A stretch of DNA of 32,985 nt, taken from contig CASDWO010000029.1 of the NCBI GenBank assembly GCA_949284575.1, forward strand, positions 1 to 32,985. Direction: 5' to 3'. Position numbers and translations under genes: made by a program. Under the pieces are notes generated by a model that was given only the letters and a program-made list of their open reading frames with translations, was not told the origin of the DNA and searched no databases. Numbering within the stretch: the first letter of the stretch is position 1; every line of letters starts with the position of its first letter. Below, in pieces: positions 25,233 to 32,985 of this stretch. The DNA comes from an uncultured bacterium. GTDB lineage: Bacteria > Bacillota_I > Bacilli_A > RF39 > UBA660.

Positions 25233-25742
25233 ATGAATAAAGTTTTTTTAATTGGTCGCTTAGCTCGTGATCCTGAATTAAGATATACTGGAAATAACAC
25301 TCCTGTAGCAAGTTTTACAGTAGCTGTTAATAGACCTTTTACTAATCAAGCTGGAGAACGTGAAGCTGACTTTATAAATGTTGTTGTATGGCGTAGACAA
25401 GCTGAAAGTATTAAAAATTATTTATCTCAAGGTAGTCAAGTAGCTATCGAAGGACGTATCCAAGTTAGATCATATGATGATCAAAACGGTCAAAAAAGAT
25501 ATGTTACAGAAGTAATCGCTGATAACGTTGAATTTATTGGTACAAGAAGAGATAATACTAATACATCAAATAATACTAATCAGCATATGAATCAAGATAA
25601 TAACCAATCTATGAATGTTTCTCCTACTCCATATGACTTCAATAATGAACCATCATCTAATCAAGGAACTGATATTTCAGATAATCCATATGCTGACTTT
25701 GGTTCTAGTATTGAAATAAGTGATGATGAATTACCATTTTAA
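25233..25742 (+). CDS. ssb: Single-stranded DNA-binding protein
   Basis: This protein coats single-stranded DNA during replication, repair and recombination. The start is set at the ATG at 25233 (MNKVFLIGRLARDPEL) because that is the family N-terminus and AGAGGA lies just upstream; an earlier in-frame ATG at 25212 lies inside rpsF. It has 169 residues: an OB fold to about residue 105, an Asn/Gln/Thr-rich flexible tail, and the acidic tip DDELPF that docks repair and replication partners. It sits between rpsF and rpsR as in most Firmicutes. Confidence 0.97.
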   Translation: MNKVFLIGRLARDPELRYTGNNTPVASFTVAVNRPFTNQAGEREADFINVVVWRRQAESIKNYLSQGSQVAIEGRIQVRSYDDQNGQKRYVTEVIADNVEFIGTRRDNTNTSNNTNQHMNQDNNQSMNVSPTPYDFNNEPSSNQGTDISDNPYADFGSSIEISDDELPF

Positions 25743-25757
25743 AAAGGAGGAATAAAA

Positions 25758-25973
25758 GTGGCAGAATTTGGTCGCCGTAAAAAGAAAGTATGCTTAATGT
25801 GTACTGGTAAAACTGTTAATTATAAAGACGTTGATACTTTAAAAAAATACATAAATGATAGAGGAAAAATAGTACCACGTCGTGTTACTGGTAACTGTGC
25901 TCGTCATCAAAGATATATTGCAAGAGAAATTAAAAGAGCAAGAGCAATTGCTTTATTACCATATACAAAGTAG
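25758..25973 (+). CDS. rpsR: 30S ribosomal protein S18, cysteine-containing form
   Basis: This is the partner of S6 on the platform of the small subunit. It has 71 residues and starts with GTG, 8 bases after AAAGGAGG. The family block [17 protein letters not shown] is intact. Cysteines in KVCLMC (12, 15) plus Cys47 and His50 (CARH) form a possible zinc site, the ancestral zinc-ribbon form of S18. The 3' end overlaps a terminator. Confidence 0.96.
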   Translation: MAEFGRRKKKVCLMCTGKTVNYKDVDTLKKYINDRGKIVPRRVTGNCARHQRYIAREIKRARAIALLPYTK

Positions 25974-26002
25974 ATAGTAATAACTATTTACTTTTTTCTT
26001 TT
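25967..26002 (+). terminator. Intrinsic terminator of the rpsF-ssb-rpsR operon
   Basis: AAAGTAGATAGT (25967-25978) pairs with ACTATTTACTTT (25983-25994) over 12 positions with one G-U pair and loop AATA, followed by a T-rich tail. The left arm contains the rpsR stop codon. Confidence 0.88.
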
Positions 26003-26060
26003 AAAAAAACATTTAATATGTTAGACTTAAGTAAATGAAAGCAGGAAAGCAGGTCTTGTT

Positions 26061-26456
26061 ATGAAAAAGAAAATTCTAATTATAATTATTATCTTAATAA
26101 CTATTACTACTATAATTACAGCCTTCATTCTTTTTAATTCTAAAAGACAAAAAGAACTTAATAATAAGAAATACGAAGAAATTTTAAATGCATTAGAAGA
26201 AGCTCTTATATGGGAAATGGATGCTACTGATATAAGCGATAAAAGAAATTGTGGTAGCCCTATAAGTGGTTCTCTAACATCAGAATATCTAATATCCCAA
26301 GGATATTTAAAACGTGAAGACATGAAAGACGTTGATAATAAATCATACTGTAATGGACTAGCTAAAATAAGAAGAAAAGATGGCTGTAAAATTAAGTATA
26401 AACTATATATTAGTTGTAAAGACTATGAAACTAAAAAAGAAGGTTATGTAGACTAA
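26061..26456 (+). CDS. Small membrane-anchored, pilin-like secreted-domain protein
   Basis: The 131 residues divide into a lysine start, one hydrophobic helix at about 4-25 (a signal anchor), and an external domain. The domain has four cysteines (about 64, 97, 108 and 119) and the run TSEYLISQGYLKREDMKDVD, then CNGLAKI and YISCKDYETKKEGY. That arrangement, a helix then GYLK then C-x-G then Y-I-x-C-x2-Y-x-T, resembles the C-terminal domains of type IV pilin-like proteins from gut Firmicutes. The prepilin cleavage motif (Gly-Phe-Thr-Leu-Ile-Glu) is absent, so it is probably a minor or anchored relative. It is a single-gene transcript with its own terminator. The assignment is tentative. Confidence 0.7.
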   Translation: MKKKILIIIIILITITTIITAFILFNSKRQKELNNKKYEEILNALEEALIWEMDATDISDKRNCGSPISGSLTSEYLISQGYLKREDMKDVDNKSYCNGLAKIRRKDGCKIKYKLYISCKDYETKKEGYVD

Positions 26457-26457
26457 T

Positions 26458-26491
26458 AAAAGAATCGAATCTAAAATAACGATTCTTTTTT
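26458..26491 (+). terminator. Intrinsic terminator after the pilin-like gene
   Basis: AAAAGAATCG (26458-26467) and CGATTCTTTT (26480-26489) form a 10-bp stem with a 12-base loop, followed by two more T residues. Confidence 0.85.
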
Positions 26492-26546
26492 AGATATTTA
26501 TATTTTCCTAATATTAAAACTAGCAAGCTCTTTTAATTACTAAGAC

Positions 26547-26575
26547 TTTAAAAAAAAACTAAAATAGTATATAAT
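26547..26575 (+). promoter_or_regulatory. Promoter of the DHH-rplI-dnaB operon
   Basis: The -10 TATAAT (26570-26575) has TTTAAA (26547-26552) 17 bases upstream. It lies 26 bases before the DHH gene and behind a strong terminator. Confidence 0.65.
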
Positions 26576-26601
26576 ATTAATCAAGGAATAAAGGAGGCCA
26601 A

Positions 26602-27594
26602 ATGAAGCTAGTAGAAAAGAAAAGAGAAATAAGACAAAAATTAAAAAAAGCAAAGACTATCTTTATAATGGCACATAAAGATTTAGATCTAGATGCTTTA
26701 GGAAGTTCTATAGGTTTATATTTTATTTTAGAAAAACTAAATAAAAATTGTTTTCTAATTATAAATGATAAAAAACATGAAGCCGGTGTAGCTAAAGTAT
26801 TTCAAGAATTAGAAGGATGCTTAAATATAATAAATAGTAAAGATATAGAAGATAATTTATATTTAAGATCTAAAAAAAATCTTTTAATTATTCTTGATAC
26901 TAATAAAGAAGAATTAGTTCAAGCAAAAGATGCCTTAACTTATTTTGATAAAGAGAATATTATGATTCTTGATCATCATGAATTAGGAGAAACATCAATA
27001 GATGCTGATTTAAGAATAATAGATAATGAAGTATCAAGTACTTGTGAAATGATTACTAATCTAATAGAAACATATAATATAAGATTAGATCCGTATTATG
27101 CAACATTAATACTATCAGGTATTGTTTTAGATACTAATAACTTTACTTTAAAAACTAATTCTGAAACCTATTATGCTGCTTATTATCTATCTAGTATGGG
27201 TGCTAGTAGTAAAAAAGTTCAATACTTATTAAAACAAGATTTAAAAGAATATATAGAACGACAAAAAGTAATTACCAATGTCGATGTTATTGATGAAAAA
27301 ATTGCTATCGCTAAAGGTAGCCCTTATACTAATTATCGCAGGGAAGATTTAGCTAAAATTGCAGATACGCTTCTTTTCTTTAATAGCATTGAAGCTTCCT
27401 TTGTTATCGCTAAAAATAATGCTAATACTATTGCCATTAGTGGTCGTAGTCTTGGTAATTATAACATTTCTAAAATATTAGAACCTTTAGGAGGAGGCGG
27501 CGTTTCTACAAGTGGTGCTGCTAAAATAGAAGATACTACTATTAGTAAAGTAGAAACAAAATTAAAACAGATCTTAAAAAAGGAGGAATACTAA
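26602..27594 (+). CDS. Stand-alone DHH-DHHA1 phosphoesterase, GdpP catalytic-core homologue
   Basis: In Bacilli the gene before rplI is usually gdpP, a membrane c-di-AMP phosphodiesterase of about 650 residues (two membrane helices, PAS, degenerate GGDEF, DHH, DHHA1). This 330-residue protein matches only the catalytic DHH-DHHA1 part. Metal ligands are visible: His25, Asp29 and Asp31 (HKDLDLDA), Asp99 (ILDTN), the DHH triad at 124-126 and Asp177 (VLDTN). Near 296-301 the DHHA1 motif that is normally GGGH reads GGGGV, so the histidine is missing. AAAGGAGG and a promoter directly precede the start, so the front half is truly absent. It may act on c-di-AMP, pApA or nano-RNA; this cannot be decided from sequence. 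Confidence 0.88.
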   Translation: MKLVEKKREIRQKLKKAKTIFIMAHKDLDLDALGSSIGLYFILEKLNKNCFLIINDKKHEAGVAKVFQELEGCLNIINSKDIEDNLYLRSKKNLLIILDTNKEELVQAKDALTYFDKENIMILDHHELGETSIDADLRIIDNEVSSTCEMITNLIETYNIRLDPYYATLILSGIVLDTNNFTLKTNSETYYAAYYLSSMGASSKKVQYLLKQDLKEYIERQKVITNVDVIDEKIAIAKGSPYTNYRREDLAKIADTLLFFNSIEASFVIAKNNANTIAISGRSLGNYNISKILEPLGGGGVSTSGAAKIEDTTISKVETKLKQILKKEEY

Positions 27595-27595
27595 A

Positions 27596-28036
27596 ATGCA
27601 AGTTATTTTTATCAAAGATTTAAAAAATCAAGGTAAAAAAGGAGAAATTAAGCAAGTAAAAGATGGATACGCTGAAAATTTCTTAATTAAAAAAGGTTAT
27701 GCTATTAAAGCTACAGAATCTAACCTTCAAAATCTTGCTAAAGAACAAGCAAATAATCAAAAACAAGAAGAAAAACAAATTATGGAAGCAAAAGACTTAA
27801 AAACAAAATTAGAAAAAGAAACTTTAACTTTTAAAGTTAAAACAGGTCTTGGTGATAAAGTCTATGGTAGTATCAGTATTAAACAAATAAAAGAAGAATT
27901 AGCATCTCTTGGTTATAATATTTCTAAACAACAAATAAAACTAGATACACCTCTATCAACCCTTGGCTTTCATACAATAAATATTGAATTACATAAAAGT
28001 GTTACCGCTAAGCTTAAAATTCACATAATAAAATAG
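27596..28036 (+). CDS. rplI: 50S ribosomal protein L9
   Basis: This two-lobed protein of the L1 stalk base helps keep the reading frame. It has 146 residues. The N-terminal lobe has the signature [20 protein letters not shown] at about 13-32, followed by the long connecting helix and the C-terminal lobe. It starts one base after the stop of the DHH gene with GGAGG upstream. dnaB follows after 12 bases. Confidence 0.97.
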   Translation: MQVIFIKDLKNQGKKGEIKQVKDGYAENFLIKKGYAIKATESNLQNLAKEQANNQKQEEKQIMEAKDLKTKLEKETLTFKVKTGLGDKVYGSISIKQIKEELASLGYNISKQQIKLDTPLSTLGFHTINIELHKSVTAKLKIHIIK

Positions 28037-28048
28037 GAGGTGTTAAAA

Positions 28049-29392
28049 ATGGCCTTAAAACAACTACCTCATAATCTTGATGCTGAAAAAAGTGTTTTAG
28101 GTTCTTGTTTTTTATCTAATAATGCTCTTTTAATGGCTTTAGAATCCTTAGATGAAAATGATTTTTATGATCAACGTCACCTTAAAATCTTTAAAGCCTT
28201 AAAAGAATTGCAAGAAGAGAAAACTCCTGTTGATTTAACAACCTTATCAACTATGCTAAATAAATTAGGCTATCTAAATGATATAGGTGGTATTCCTTAT
28301 CTAACAGAAATAACTACTTTTGTTCCTACTGCTGTAAATATTGAATACTACATTAAAGAAGTATATGATTCATCTCTTCTAAGAAGATTAATAGAAACAG
28401 CCGAATCTATCGCTACAACAGGCTATAATAGTGAAGAAAGTATTAATGAAATCTTAGATAATGCTGAACGTAAAATACTAACTATCGCTAAAAATAGAAA
28501 AGCTAGTGAATTTAAATCTTTACAAGATGTATTAGTAAAGACAGAAAAAGACTTACAAACATTAGCAGAAACTAAAGGAGAAGTAACAGGTATTCCTACA
28601 GGTTGGTATGATTTTGATAAATTAACAGCAGGTCTTCATGAAAATGAAATGATAATATTAGCAGCACGTCCTGGTATGGGAAAAACAGCTTTTGCTCTAA
28701 ACTTAGCAACCTATGTAACAACGCATACTGATAAAACAGTTGCAGTCTTTAACCTTGAAATGGGAGCAGAGCAATTAGCTAATCGTATTATTTCCTCTGT
28801 AGGACAAATAGAAGGCTATAAATTAAGAACTGGTAAAATGTTAAATAACGATTGGAAAAGATTTGATCAAGCTGTAAGTAGACTAAGTTCTGCTAAATTA
28901 TATATAGATGATACCCCAGGTATTACAATTGGTGAAATAAGAGCTAAATGTAGACGTTTATCATCTAGTACTGATGGCTTAGATCTAGTTATAATTGACT
29001 ACTTACAATTAATATCAGGTGGAAAAAACTATGGTGCTAATAGACAACAAGAAGTTGCCGATATCTCCCGTAGTCTTAAAACTTTAGCTATGGAATTACA
29101 TATCCCTGTAATTGCTCTAGCCCAACTTTCTCGTAGTGTTGAAGGACGTGAAGATAAAAGACCGATGCTATCAGACTTAAGAGAATCAGGTTCAATTGAA
29201 CAAGATGCTGACTTAGTTGGTTTCTTATATCGTGATGATTACTATAATAAAGAAGCCAAAAGTGATGCTACTAGTATCAGTGAATTTATAATTGCAAAAC
29301 ATCGTAATGGTCCTCAAGCTACAATTGAATTATTATTTAAAAAAGATACATCTACATTCTTAAACATGAGTAAAAATGAAAGTGAGGTATAA
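28049..29392 (+). CDS. dnaB: Replicative DNA helicase DnaB (DnaC in B. subtilis)
   Basis: This hexameric 5'-3' helicase unwinds the fork. The start is the ATG at 28049 (MALKQLPHNLDAEKS), 8 bases after GGAGG; an in-frame GTG at 28040 lies inside that Shine-Dalgarno sequence. It has 447 residues. The N-terminal primase-interacting domain comes first, then the RecA-like motor with Walker A ARPGMGKT (206-213), Walker B LVIIDYLQL and the ALAQLSRSVEGR block. No intein is present, although dnaB is a frequent intein host. Confidence 0.97.
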   Translation: MALKQLPHNLDAEKSVLGSCFLSNNALLMALESLDENDFYDQRHLKIFKALKELQEEKTPVDLTTLSTMLNKLGYLNDIGGIPYLTEITTFVPTAVNIEYYIKEVYDSSLLRRLIETAESIATTGYNSEESINEILDNAERKILTIAKNRKASEFKSLQDVLVKTEKDLQTLAETKGEVTGIPTGWYDFDKLTAGLHENEMIILAARPGMGKTAFALNLATYVTTHTDKTVAVFNLEMGAEQLANRIISSVGQIEGYKLRTGKMLNNDWKRFDQAVSRLSSAKLYIDDTPGITIGEIRAKCRRLSSSTDGLDLVIIDYLQLISGGKNYGANRQQEVADISRSLKTLAMELHIPVIALAQLSRSVEGREDKRPMLSDLRESGSIEQDADLVGFLYRDDYYNKEAKSDATSISEFIIAKHRNGPQATIELLFKKDTSTFLNMSKNESEV

Positions 29393-29393
29393 T

Positions 29394-30911
29394 ATGAATA
29401 TAAAACTTCTTATTACAATTATCTGTACTTTAATTATAAGTTTTATTATAGTTTTCTTAACTCCTAATGATAAAGAAGTTTCTCCCCAAAGTGTTTATCG
29501 AGTCTACTTAGCAGGAAAATCAGTAGGACTAATAGAAGATAAAGAAGCTTTAGATCAATATATAGATAATGAACAACAAACTATCAAAGACAAATATAAT
29601 GCTGATAAAGTTTATGCTCCTGAAAGCTTGGAAATAGTTAAAGATATTACCTATAATGAAGAAATATCTACTACTAAAGAAATATATGATAAGATTAAAG
29701 ATATTGAACCATTCACTATTAAAGGTTATGAAATAACTATTGCAGGAATTGATACAGTAAATGAACAAGGAGAAACAGTTGAAGGTAAAGATCAAAAAAT
29801 ATATGTTCTTGATAAGAATGTTTTTGAAGAAGCCATGGACCGAACAATTAGATCTTTTGTAGATAGTGATAGTTATGATAAATACTTAAATAATGAACAA
29901 AAAGAAATAGAATCTGGTAAAACAGGAACTATTATTGAAAATATCTATCTTGAAAATAAAGTAACAGTGAAAGAAACAAATATTCCTTCAGATGAAACTA
30001 TTTATGAAAATGTTGATGATTTAAGTAAATACTTATTATTTGGTTCTCTAGAGGAAAATCAAAAATATACTGTTCAAAGTGGTGATACAATAAGTGATGT
30101 ATCCTTCAATAATAAATTATCTAATGAAGAATTTTTAATAGCAAATCCTGAATTTAGTGATGCGAATAGTCTTTTATATCCAGGACAAGAAGTTACTATT
30201 AGTATCATTAAACCCCAATTTAGATTAATTGAAGTAGAACATCAAGTATCAGTTCAAGATATTCCTTATGAAACAGAAACAAGATATGATAATACAAAAT
30301 TATCAACATATGAAGAAACCATCCAAGAAGGAGTAGTTGGTTCACAACTTGTAACATCGAAGGTGCAAAAAGTAAATGGACAAGTAGAAAATGCTGTTAT
30401 TGATAATAGTGCTACCCAAGTTTTAAAAGAACCAATAAAAAGAATTATTGTAAAAGGAACAAAACAACCAAATTATGGTGGGGGAACAGATAGTGGTTTA
30501 AGTAGTAATACTAAAATAGAAGGTTATTGGTTATGGCCAACAAGAACTCCATATTATATTAGTAGTCCATATGGTTACCGTTGGGGAACTCTTCATGATG
30601 GAACAGATATAGCAGGAGCGGGTTATGGTTCTCCAATTTATGCTTCTAATAATGGAATCGTTGTCGCTTCAACTTATAAATATGATAATGGTGAATATAT
30701 AATTATTAATCATAATAACGGCTACTATACCTTATATGCTCATCTTTCAGCAAGATATGTATCTGTAGGTCAAGAAGTTACTATTGGTGAGACTATTGGA
30801 GCCATGGGTGATAGTGGTTATGCCACAGGACCACATCTTCACTTTGGACTATGGCGAGGCTATCCATATAGTAGAGGTTCATCTTCTCTTAATGCGATGA
30901 GTTTATTCTAA
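29394..30911 (+). CDS. Membrane-anchored cell-wall peptidase with LysM, G5 and M23 domains
   Basis: This predicted peptidoglycan endopeptidase has 505 residues from the ATG at 29394, chosen because GTGAGG precedes it and a start at 29376 lies inside dnaB. Domains in order: a membrane anchor (4-22), an extracellular stretch without a clear family (25-220), a LysM domain (YTVQSGDTISDV, about 225-271), a G5 domain (about 275-354), a Gly/Ser linker, and an M23 peptidase (385-495). Zinc ligands and active residues are present: His401 and Asp405 (HDGTD), His450, and His481/His483 (HLHF). It is therefore likely active. It overlaps walJ by one base. Confidence 0.92.
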   Translation: MNIKLLITIICTLIISFIIVFLTPNDKEVSPQSVYRVYLAGKSVGLIEDKEALDQYIDNEQQTIKDKYNADKVYAPESLEIVKDITYNEEISTTKEIYDKIKDIEPFTIKGYEITIAGIDTVNEQGETVEGKDQKIYVLDKNVFEEAMDRTIRSFVDSDSYDKYLNNEQKEIESGKTGTIIENIYLENKVTVKETNIPSDETIYENVDDLSKYLLFGSLEENQKYTVQSGDTISDVSFNNKLSNEEFLIANPEFSDANSLLYPGQEVTISIIKPQFRLIEVEHQVSVQDIPYETETRYDNTKLSTYEETIQEGVVGSQLVTSKVQKVNGQVENAVIDNSATQVLKEPIKRIIVKGTKQPNYGGGTDSGLSSNTKIEGYWLWPTRTPYYISSPYGYRWGTLHDGTDIAGAGYGSPIYASNNGIVVASTYKYDNGEYIIINHNNGYYTLYAHLSARYVSVGQEVTIGETIGAMGDSGYATGPHLHFGLWRGYPYSRGSSSLNAMSLF

Positions 30912-31696
30912 TGAAAATTAAAGTATTGGCTAGTGGATCTAAAGGTAATTGTTCGATTATAGAAACAGCATCTACTAGCCTTTTAATTGATATTGGTATA
31001 ACCTACCAACGCTTAACAAAAGAATTAGAAGAAATGAACCAAACAATTGATGATTTAGATGCCTTGCTCTTAACCCATTCTCATAATGATCATACTAATG
31101 GTCTAAAAGTCCTTTTAAAAAAAAGTAACTTTAAAATATATGCTACTAGTGAAACTCTAAAAGAATTAAAAGAACCTATAGATGAAGAAAGAATCGTATT
31201 ACTAGAACAAAATCACACTATTAACAATCTAAAAATCACAACTATAAAGACATCTCATGACGCCAAAGGATCAGTAGGCTTTATCTTAGAAGAAGATGCA
31301 TCTTTAGTATATATAACCGATACAGGCTATTTAAACCGTAAATACTTTCCTCTTCTAACAAATAAAGATATATACTATTTTGAAAGTAATCATGATGAAA
31401 AAATGCTAATGGATGGACCATATCCATACTATTTAAAACAACGAATTATTAGTGATGAAGGACATCTTTCGAATAAAACAGCAGCTAGTTATTTAAGTAA
31501 ACTAATAGGAGATAAAACTAAATACATAATACTTGCCCATTTAAGTGAACATAACAATAAAGAAGAATTAGCATATAGAGCCACTAAAGAAGCTCTAGAA
31601 GAAACCAAATATAATCCTGAAATTGTCGTAGCAAAACAAAATCAAGCACTTGATATGATAGAGGTTAAATATGATAAAATTAATATGTATAGGTAA
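30911..31696 (+). CDS. walJ: WalJ (YycJ) metallo-beta-lactamase-fold hydrolase
   Basis: This MBL-fold enzyme is related to exonucleases and lies in the WalRK operon of many Firmicutes, linked to coordination of DNA replication and cell-wall state. It has 261 residues. The metal motif is THSHNDH with His56, His58, Asp60 and His61, and further ligands are in ITDTGY and LAHLSEHNN. The ATG shares a base with the preceding TAA. The two-component genes walR and walK that usually precede it are not in this window; the cell-wall peptidase stands there instead. Confidence 0.93.
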   Translation: MKIKVLASGSKGNCSIIETASTSLLIDIGITYQRLTKELEEMNQTIDDLDALLLTHSHNDHTNGLKVLLKKSNFKIYATSETLKELKEPIDEERIVLLEQNHTINNLKITTIKTSHDAKGSVGFILEEDASLVYITDTGYLNRKYFPLLTNKDIYYFESNHDEKMLMDGPYPYYLKQRIISDEGHLSNKTAASYLSKLIGDKTKYIILAHLSEHNNKEELAYRATKEALEETKYNPEIVVAKQNQALDMIEVKYDKINMYR

Positions 31697-32126
31697 AATA
31701 AAAGAAAAATATTTAATAGATGGTATAAATGAATATCAAAAAAGATTATCTAAATATACTAAGTTAACTATTATAGAATTAAAAGACTCAAGTTATGATG
31801 ATATTGAAAAAATAAAAAAAGAAGAAGCAAATCTTATATTAAAACATTTAAAAGAAACAGACAATATTATCATTTTAGATATTTTAGGACATGAATTAAC
31901 ATCACAAGAATTAACAGAAAAACTAATATCTTTAGAACTACAAAATAGTAATTTAACTTTCATAATAGGTGGTAGTTATGGTTTAGATGAAGAAATAAAA
32001 AGAAAAGCTAATTATACACTATCTTTTTCTAAATTAACTTTTCCTCATCAATTATTTAGATTAATCTTACTTGAACAAATATATCGTACTTATAAAATAA
32101 GAAATAATGAAAGTTATCATAAATAG
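31671..32126 (+). CDS. rlmH: 23S rRNA (pseudouridine-1915-N3)-methyltransferase RlmH
   Basis: This small SPOUT methyltransferase acts on helix 69 of 23S rRNA in assembled ribosomes. It has 151 residues, slightly below the usual 155-159. The cofactor region has FIIGGSYGLDEEIK near 105-118 and the C-terminus is the family-typical EQIYRTYKIRNNESYHK. It overlaps the end of walJ by 26 bases. Confidence 0.95.
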   Translation: MIKLICIGKIKEKYLIDGINEYQKRLSKYTKLTIIELKDSSYDDIEKIKKEEANLILKHLKETDNIIILDILGHELTSQELTEKLISLELQNSNLTFIIGGSYGLDEEIKRKANYTLSFSKLTFPHQLFRLILLEQIYRTYKIRNNESYHK

Positions 32127-32138
32127 GAGGAACATAAA

Positions 32139-32801
32139 ATGATAGGAAATGATTGGGACAATTATTTAAAAGAAGAATTTCAAAAAGATTACTTTAAATC
32201 TCTTCTTAATTTTGTTAATGAAGAATATAAAGAAAAAACGATATATCCCCCTAAAAATGAGATCTTTAATGCCTTTAGACATACTCCATATAAAGATGTA
32301 AAAGTCGTAATATTAGGGCAAGACCCATACCATGGAGTAAATCAAGCAGAAGGACTATCTTTTTCTGTAAAGAATGGTTTAAATAAACCTCCAAGTCTAC
32401 AAAATATCTTTAAAGAATTAAATAACGATTTAGGTATTCCTTTTCCTAAAGCTAATAGTTTAATTCCTTGGGCTGATCAAGGTGTTCTCTTACTAAATAC
32501 TGTTTTAACAGTAGAAGCATCTAAAGCTGCCTCTCATAAAGATAAAGGTTGGGAACAATTTACTGATCATGTTATTGAAATACTAAATAAAAAAAAGACT
32601 CCTGTTGTATTTATCTTATGGGGAAATTTTGCCAAAGCTAAGAAAAATCTAATAACAAATAAAAATCATTATGTTATAGAATCTGCCCACCCATCTCCAT
32701 TTTCTGCAAATAATGGTTTCTTTGGAAGTAGACCTTTTTCTAAGACTAATACCTTTTTAACATCTAAAGGTCTAAATCCTATAGATTGGAAAATAGAATA
32801 A
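32139..32801 (+). CDS. ung: Uracil-DNA glycosylase, family 1
   Basis: This enzyme removes uracil from DNA as the first step of base-excision repair. It has 220 residues. The catalytic motif is GQDPYHG (60-66) with Asp62, the middle block is LLLNTVLTVE (117-126), and the DNA-intercalation loop is AHPSPFSA (183-190) with His184. GGAGG lies 8 bases before the ATG. It is the last gene before a terminator and an apparent group II intron. Confidence 0.97.
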   Translation: MIGNDWDNYLKEEFQKDYFKSLLNFVNEEYKEKTIYPPKNEIFNAFRHTPYKDVKVVILGQDPYHGVNQAEGLSFSVKNGLNKPPSLQNIFKELNNDLGIPFPKANSLIPWADQGVLLLNTVLTVEASKAASHKDKGWEQFTDHVIEILNKKKTPVVFILWGNFAKAKKNLITNKNHYVIESAHPSPFSANNGFFGSRPFSKTNTFLTSKGLNPIDWKIE

Positions 32802-32813
32802 GAATATATAAGA

Positions 32814-32847
32814 AAAGCATTGATTAATTTGAATCAATGCTTTAATA
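32814..32847 (+). terminator. Intrinsic terminator after ung
   Basis: A perfect 12-bp stem (AAAGCATTGATT 32814-32825 with AATCAATGCTTT 32832-32843) has a 6-base loop. Its U-tract is short (TTTAATA) and is cut by the start of the intron four bases after the stem. Confidence 0.85.
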
Positions 32848-32985
32848 GTGTGCCGTGCATGACATATGACTAGGTGGTGTAAGTCCACTACACGCGTAGG
32901 TATCGACGAAGTGTTAGGGAAGCACAACGCATCAATCGTGAGGTTGGGGCTAAAGGAAGTGTGAAACAAAATCGTGGGCCAACGA
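32848..32985 (+). mobile_element. 5' end of a group II intron (cut by window edge)
   Basis: GTGTGCCGTGCATG fits the group II 5' consensus GUGYG and the opening GTGTGCC...GCATG seen in the Oceanobacillus iheyensis group IIC intron. Later segments follow domain I of such introns: GTGTAAGTCCAC, CAACGCA, ATCGTGAGGTTGGGGCTAAA, then GGAAGTGTGAAAC and GGGCCAACGA. Base composition is clearly more GC-rich than the neighbouring genes. It begins four bases after an intrinsic terminator stem, the typical target of group IIC introns. The reverse transcriptase and domains V-VI lie outside the window, so the class is inferred. Confidence 0.82.

Noticed and set aside
29394-30911. SpoIIQ or another sporulation-specific M23 protein
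   Set aside because: SpoIIQ lacks the LysM-G5 architecture seen here, and no other sporulation gene is seen in the window.
32772-32969. Minus-strand frame at the right end as a gene
   Set aside because: It runs through a terminator and the presumed intron domain I RNA and has no ribosome site.
1-32985. tRNA or rRNA genes
   Set aside because: No cloverleaf-type or rRNA-like stretch was seen in the intergenic gaps, all of which are short apart from the array and oriC.

Overview
The window is the chromosomal replication origin of a very AT-rich, low-GC Gram-positive bacterium. Gene content and order (dnaA-dnaN, rpmH-rnpA-yidC-khpB, mnmE-mnmG-rsmG-noc-parA-parB, ychF-rpsF-ssb-rpsR, rplI-dnaB, walJ-rlmH) are those of Bacilli. 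The compact gene set, the absence of WalRK and YaaA, and the loss of GdpP's membrane half suggest an uncultured, host-associated lineage near Erysipelotrichales or the RF39/Mollicutes-like groups. This placement is inference. UGA acts as a stop (rnpA ends in TGA), so the Mycoplasma code is not used.

Layout. Genes left of about 9.42 kb run leftward: dnaA, dnaN, a comK homologue, recF, gyrB and gyrA. Genes right of 9.83 kb run rightward, from rpmH to ung. DnaA boxes lie on both sides of dnaA (9471-9646 and 7943-8031), giving a bipartite oriC. The far left end (about 5-478) is a 76-bp tandem repeat. Each unit pairs a 16-bp Noc-type site with a 16-bp site identical to a ParB parS, giving seven Noc-type and six parS sites in strict alternation. 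The matching proteins, Noc (17.1 kb) and ParB with ParA (18.7-20.3 kb), are encoded on the other side of the origin. The far right end holds an intrinsic terminator followed at once by what looks like the 5' end of a group II intron, cut by the window edge.

How the genes work together. Replication initiation (dnaA, dnaN, dnaB, ssb), recombination and supercoiling (recF, gyrAB), segregation and nucleoid occlusion (parA, parB, noc and the array), and ribosome and tRNA modification (rpmH, rnpA, mnmE, mnmG, rsmG, rlmH, rpsF, rpsR, rplI) are packed around the origin. Less expected genes are a short ComK, an AbgT-type transporter, a pilin-like membrane protein, a stand-alone GdpP-type catalytic core, a LysM-G5-M23 cell-wall hydrolase before walJ, and three unrecognised proteins (263, 123 and 213 aa).

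Most notable points: the interleaved parS/Noc-site array; a Noc that has lost the N-terminal membrane-targeting segment and gained a disordered linker of about 230 residues; and a ComK that ends before the MecA/ClpC degron.
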